This document shows, piece after piece, positions 62,170 through 64,000 of a stretch of 64,000 nucleotides of DNA (positions within the stretch are counted from its first letter, which is position 1; every line of letters starts with the position of its first letter). A model generated the notes under the pieces. That model worked only from the letters and a program-made list of their open reading frames with translations. It had not been told where the DNA came from and made no database searches. Location of the stretch: positions 62,001 through 126,000 of the forward strand of contig NZ_CP138920.1 in NCBI RefSeq assembly GCF_047123815.1, written 5' to 3'. Source of the DNA: Maricaulis sp017643475. GTDB taxonomy: Bacteria > Pseudomonadota > Alphaproteobacteria > Caulobacterales > Maricaulaceae. A program made the translations under genes and the position numbers.

Positions 62170-62252
62170 GATATCTCCTCGCGCAGGACGCGCTTGTGAT
62201 CTTCTATACCGTCTCTCGCCCATGTTCCAATCCCCGATCCAAAGGATTTCCC

Positions 62253-64000
62253 ATGTCGAGTAAGGACAACCAGGACAACTCAGCCTTTCCCGGCGGCAAT
62301 TGGACCGAATGGACCGAGAAAGATCTCGAAACGCTCGACCAGGTCTCGCGAAATCTGATGCAGGCATCGCTGAAGTCGCAGAAGCTGATGTCCGATGTCG
62401 TGGCCAAGGCCCTGGAGGGCGATCCAGTTCTGCCACAGGCTGACCCTTTTCATTCCGCGTCGGAATTCGGTGAGGTTTGGAGCCAGATCATCTCCCAACC
62501 GGAACTGGTTATGCAGGCCCAGGCCGATTTGATGAAGGGCTATCTGGATCTGTGGTCGAATACGACGAAGCGTGTCGTGACAGGGGATGAACAGGCAGCC
62601 ATCAAGCCGGAAGCCGGAGACAAGCGCTGGCGATCGAAAGACTGGAATGAAAACCCGGTCTTTGATGCGATCAAACAATCCTATCTGCTCAACCAGCATT
62701 TCCTGATGGGACTGGTTCATGGCGTTGACGGGGTTGATGACAAGACCAAGCGCAAGGTCGAGTTCCTGACCAAACAGATGACAGACGCACTGGCACCCAC
62801 GAATTTCGCGCTCACCAATCCCGATGTCATCCGCGAGACCATGCAATCACGCGGCGAGAACCTGACTCGCGGCTTGAAGAACCTGATGGCGGACCTGGAA
62901 AAAGGCCATGGCCGCCTGGCTCTGACGCAGACGGATATGGAAGGTTTCAAGGTGGGCCAGGACCTGGCTACCACTGCTGGTGAGGTCGTGTTCGAAAACG
63001 ATATCATCGAGCTGATCCAGTACGCACCGACAACCGAGACCGTAAAGAAGCGTCCGCTTCTGATCTCTCCACCCTGGATCAATAAATTCTACATTCTCGA
63101 CCTGCGCGAGAAGAACTCCATGATCCGCTGGCTGACCAAACAGGGTTTCACGGTCTTCCTGATTTCCTGGGTCAATCCAGGCCCCGAACTCAAGGACAAG
63201 ACTTTCGAGGATTATATGCATCAGGGCCTGCTGGCCGCGATTGATGCAGTCGAGGAAGCCACCGGCGAAACATCCGTAAATACGGTGGGATATTGCGTCG
63301 GCGGAACGCTGCTTGCCAGCACGCTGGCCTATCTTGAGGCCACCGGCCAGCCTGACCGCATCGCCTCGGCGACCTTCTTTGCCGCGCAGACCGACTTTGA
63401 ACTCGCGGGTGACCTGCTCATTTTTATCGATGATGAGTGGATGAAGGAAATCGGGCGCCTGATGGACGCCCAGGGCGGGGTGTTGGACGGACGCACCATG
63501 GCGGACACATTCAACCTGTTGCGCTCGAACGACCTCGTCTGGTCCTTCACCATCAACAACTACCTGTTGGGTCGCCAGCCGCAGGCCTTTGACCTGCTAT
63601 ACTGGAATGCTGACCAGACGCGCATGCCGAAAGCGCTGCACCTTTGGTATCTGGACAATATGTATCGCAATAATCGCCTCTCGAAGGGTGAGCTGAGTTT
63701 TGGGGATGTGCCGCTCGAGCTCAGCGCCGTTAAAACCCCGATCTATATGCAGGCCTCCCGCGATGATCACATCGCGCCATACCCCTCTGTCTACAAGGGC
63801 GCCAAGCGTTTTGGCGGGCCAGTTCGTTATATGATGGCCGGCTCGGGGCATATTGCCGGCGTCATCAATCATCCGGACGCCAACAAGTACCAGCACTGGA
63901 CCAATGATGATTTGCCGGAAACCGTGGATGACTGGATCGCAGGCGCTGTCGAACACCCGGGCTCTTGGTGGCTGGACTGGCGCGAGTGGCTCAATGAACG
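62253..64000 (+). CDS. phaC: Class I poly(3-hydroxyalkanoate) synthase, C-terminus beyond window
   Basis: 582 residues visible from ATG 62253. PhaC N-terminal domain (KDWNENPVFDAIKQSYLLNQHFL) and alpha/beta core with RPLLISPPWINKFYILDLREKNSMIRWLTKQGFTVFLISWVNPG are clear. The lipase-like box GYCVGG carries the catalytic Cys at about 348. The later Asp (ASRDDHIAPYPSVYKGAKRFGG) and His (MAGSGHIAGVINHP) complete the triad. It polymerises 3-hydroxyacyl-CoAs into storage granules. The C-terminal end (SWWLDWREWLNER...) is cut by the window edge a few residues short of the usual stop. Confidence 0.96.
   Translation, partial: MSSKDNQDNSAFPGGNWTEWTEKDLETLDQVSRNLMQASLKSQKLMSDVVAKALEGDPVLPQADPFHSASEFGEVWSQIISQPELVMQAQADLMKGYLDLWSNTTKRVVTGDEQAAIKPEAGDKRWRSKDWNENPVFDAIKQSYLLNQHFLMGLVHGVDGVDDKTKRKVEFLTKQMTDALAPTNFALTNPDVIRETMQSRGENLTRGLKNLMADLEKGHGRLALTQTDMEGFKVGQDLATTAGEVVFENDIIELIQYAPTTETVKKRPLLISPPWINKFYILDLREKNSMIRWLTKQGFTVFLISWVNPGPELKDKTFEDYMHQGLLAAIDAVEEATGETSVNTVGYCVGGTLLASTLAYLEATGQPDRIASATFFAAQTDFELAGDLLIFIDDEWMKEIGRLMDAQGGVLDGRTMADTFNLLRSNDLVWSFTINNYLLGRQPQAFDLLYWNADQTRMPKALHLWYLDNMYRNNRLSKGELSFGDVPLELSAVKTPIYMQASRDDHIAPYPSVYKGAKRFGGPVRYMMAGSGHIAGVINHPDANKYQHWTNDDLPETVDDWIAGAVEHPGSWWLDWREWLNE

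Overview
The window comes from a GC-rich alphaproteobacterium. I think it is a stalked or budding marine form of the Caulobacterales/Maricaulales (Maricaulis, Oceanicaulis or Hyphomonas type). The main evidence is a PopA-like degenerate diguanylate cyclase of the Caulobacter cell-cycle type, an NDUFS4-like complex I subunit, a class I PHA synthase, a double cold-shock-domain protein and an RlpA/DacC pair. No plasmid, phage, IS element, CRISPR array or rRNA was seen. The genome is chromosomal in style: short intergenic gaps, many ATGA/TGATG start-stop overlaps, and four convergent gene pairs that overlap by exactly 4 bp.

Layout. 1-6.4 kb: envelope genes (DacC cut by the window edge, RlpA), tRNA-Ser, a broken Tsx-like outer-membrane gene, the periplasmic methionine-sulfoxide reductase MsrPQ, a hydrolase and a DoxX-like protein. 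6.5-12.7 kb: three zinc peptidases of different families (M14 Nna1-like, M2 ACE-like, and M3, which carries a frameshift) with a BLUF blue-light sensor between them. 12.7-15.8 kb: a TetR repressor and a di-iron sterol-desaturase-family enzyme, bracketed by two HupE/UreJ paralogues. A perfect palindrome covers the TetR start codon.

15.8-28.6 kb is the most interesting block. It is a tightly packed, same-strand run of twelve genes that reads as a complete route from tryptophan to anthranilate (KynA, KynB, KynU) and on through anthraniloyl-CoA (2-aminobenzoate-CoA ligase). The next step is the fused monooxygenase/reductase of the aerobic aminobenzoyl-CoA pathway known from Azoarcus evansii, followed by beta-oxidation-like enzymes, a thioesterase, a Rid-family protein and a MarR regulator. 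A stand-alone amino-acid-binding RAM domain and L-serine deaminase follow at once.

30.3-38.5 kb: an RND efflux pair with the pump gene first, 3-oxoacid CoA-transferase (ScoAB), a YihY-type membrane protein, a WYL regulator and a small gene preceded by a terminator-like hairpin. 38.5-48.9 kb: pentapeptide-repeat protein, CaiB-type CoA-transferase, PopA, Mfd, SdhE, RecG and a DUF502 membrane protein. 49-58.9 kb: a DUF3089 protein without the usual serine, KdsA, photolyase, a periplasmic DUF6134-like protein, a sulfur operon (CysK-SseA-MetC), three tRNAs, a complex I subunit, a DUF192 protein, the double cold-shock protein and a divergent QueD-family protein. 59-64 kb: RecJ and GlpX, a small lipoprotein, and PHA synthase running off the right edge.
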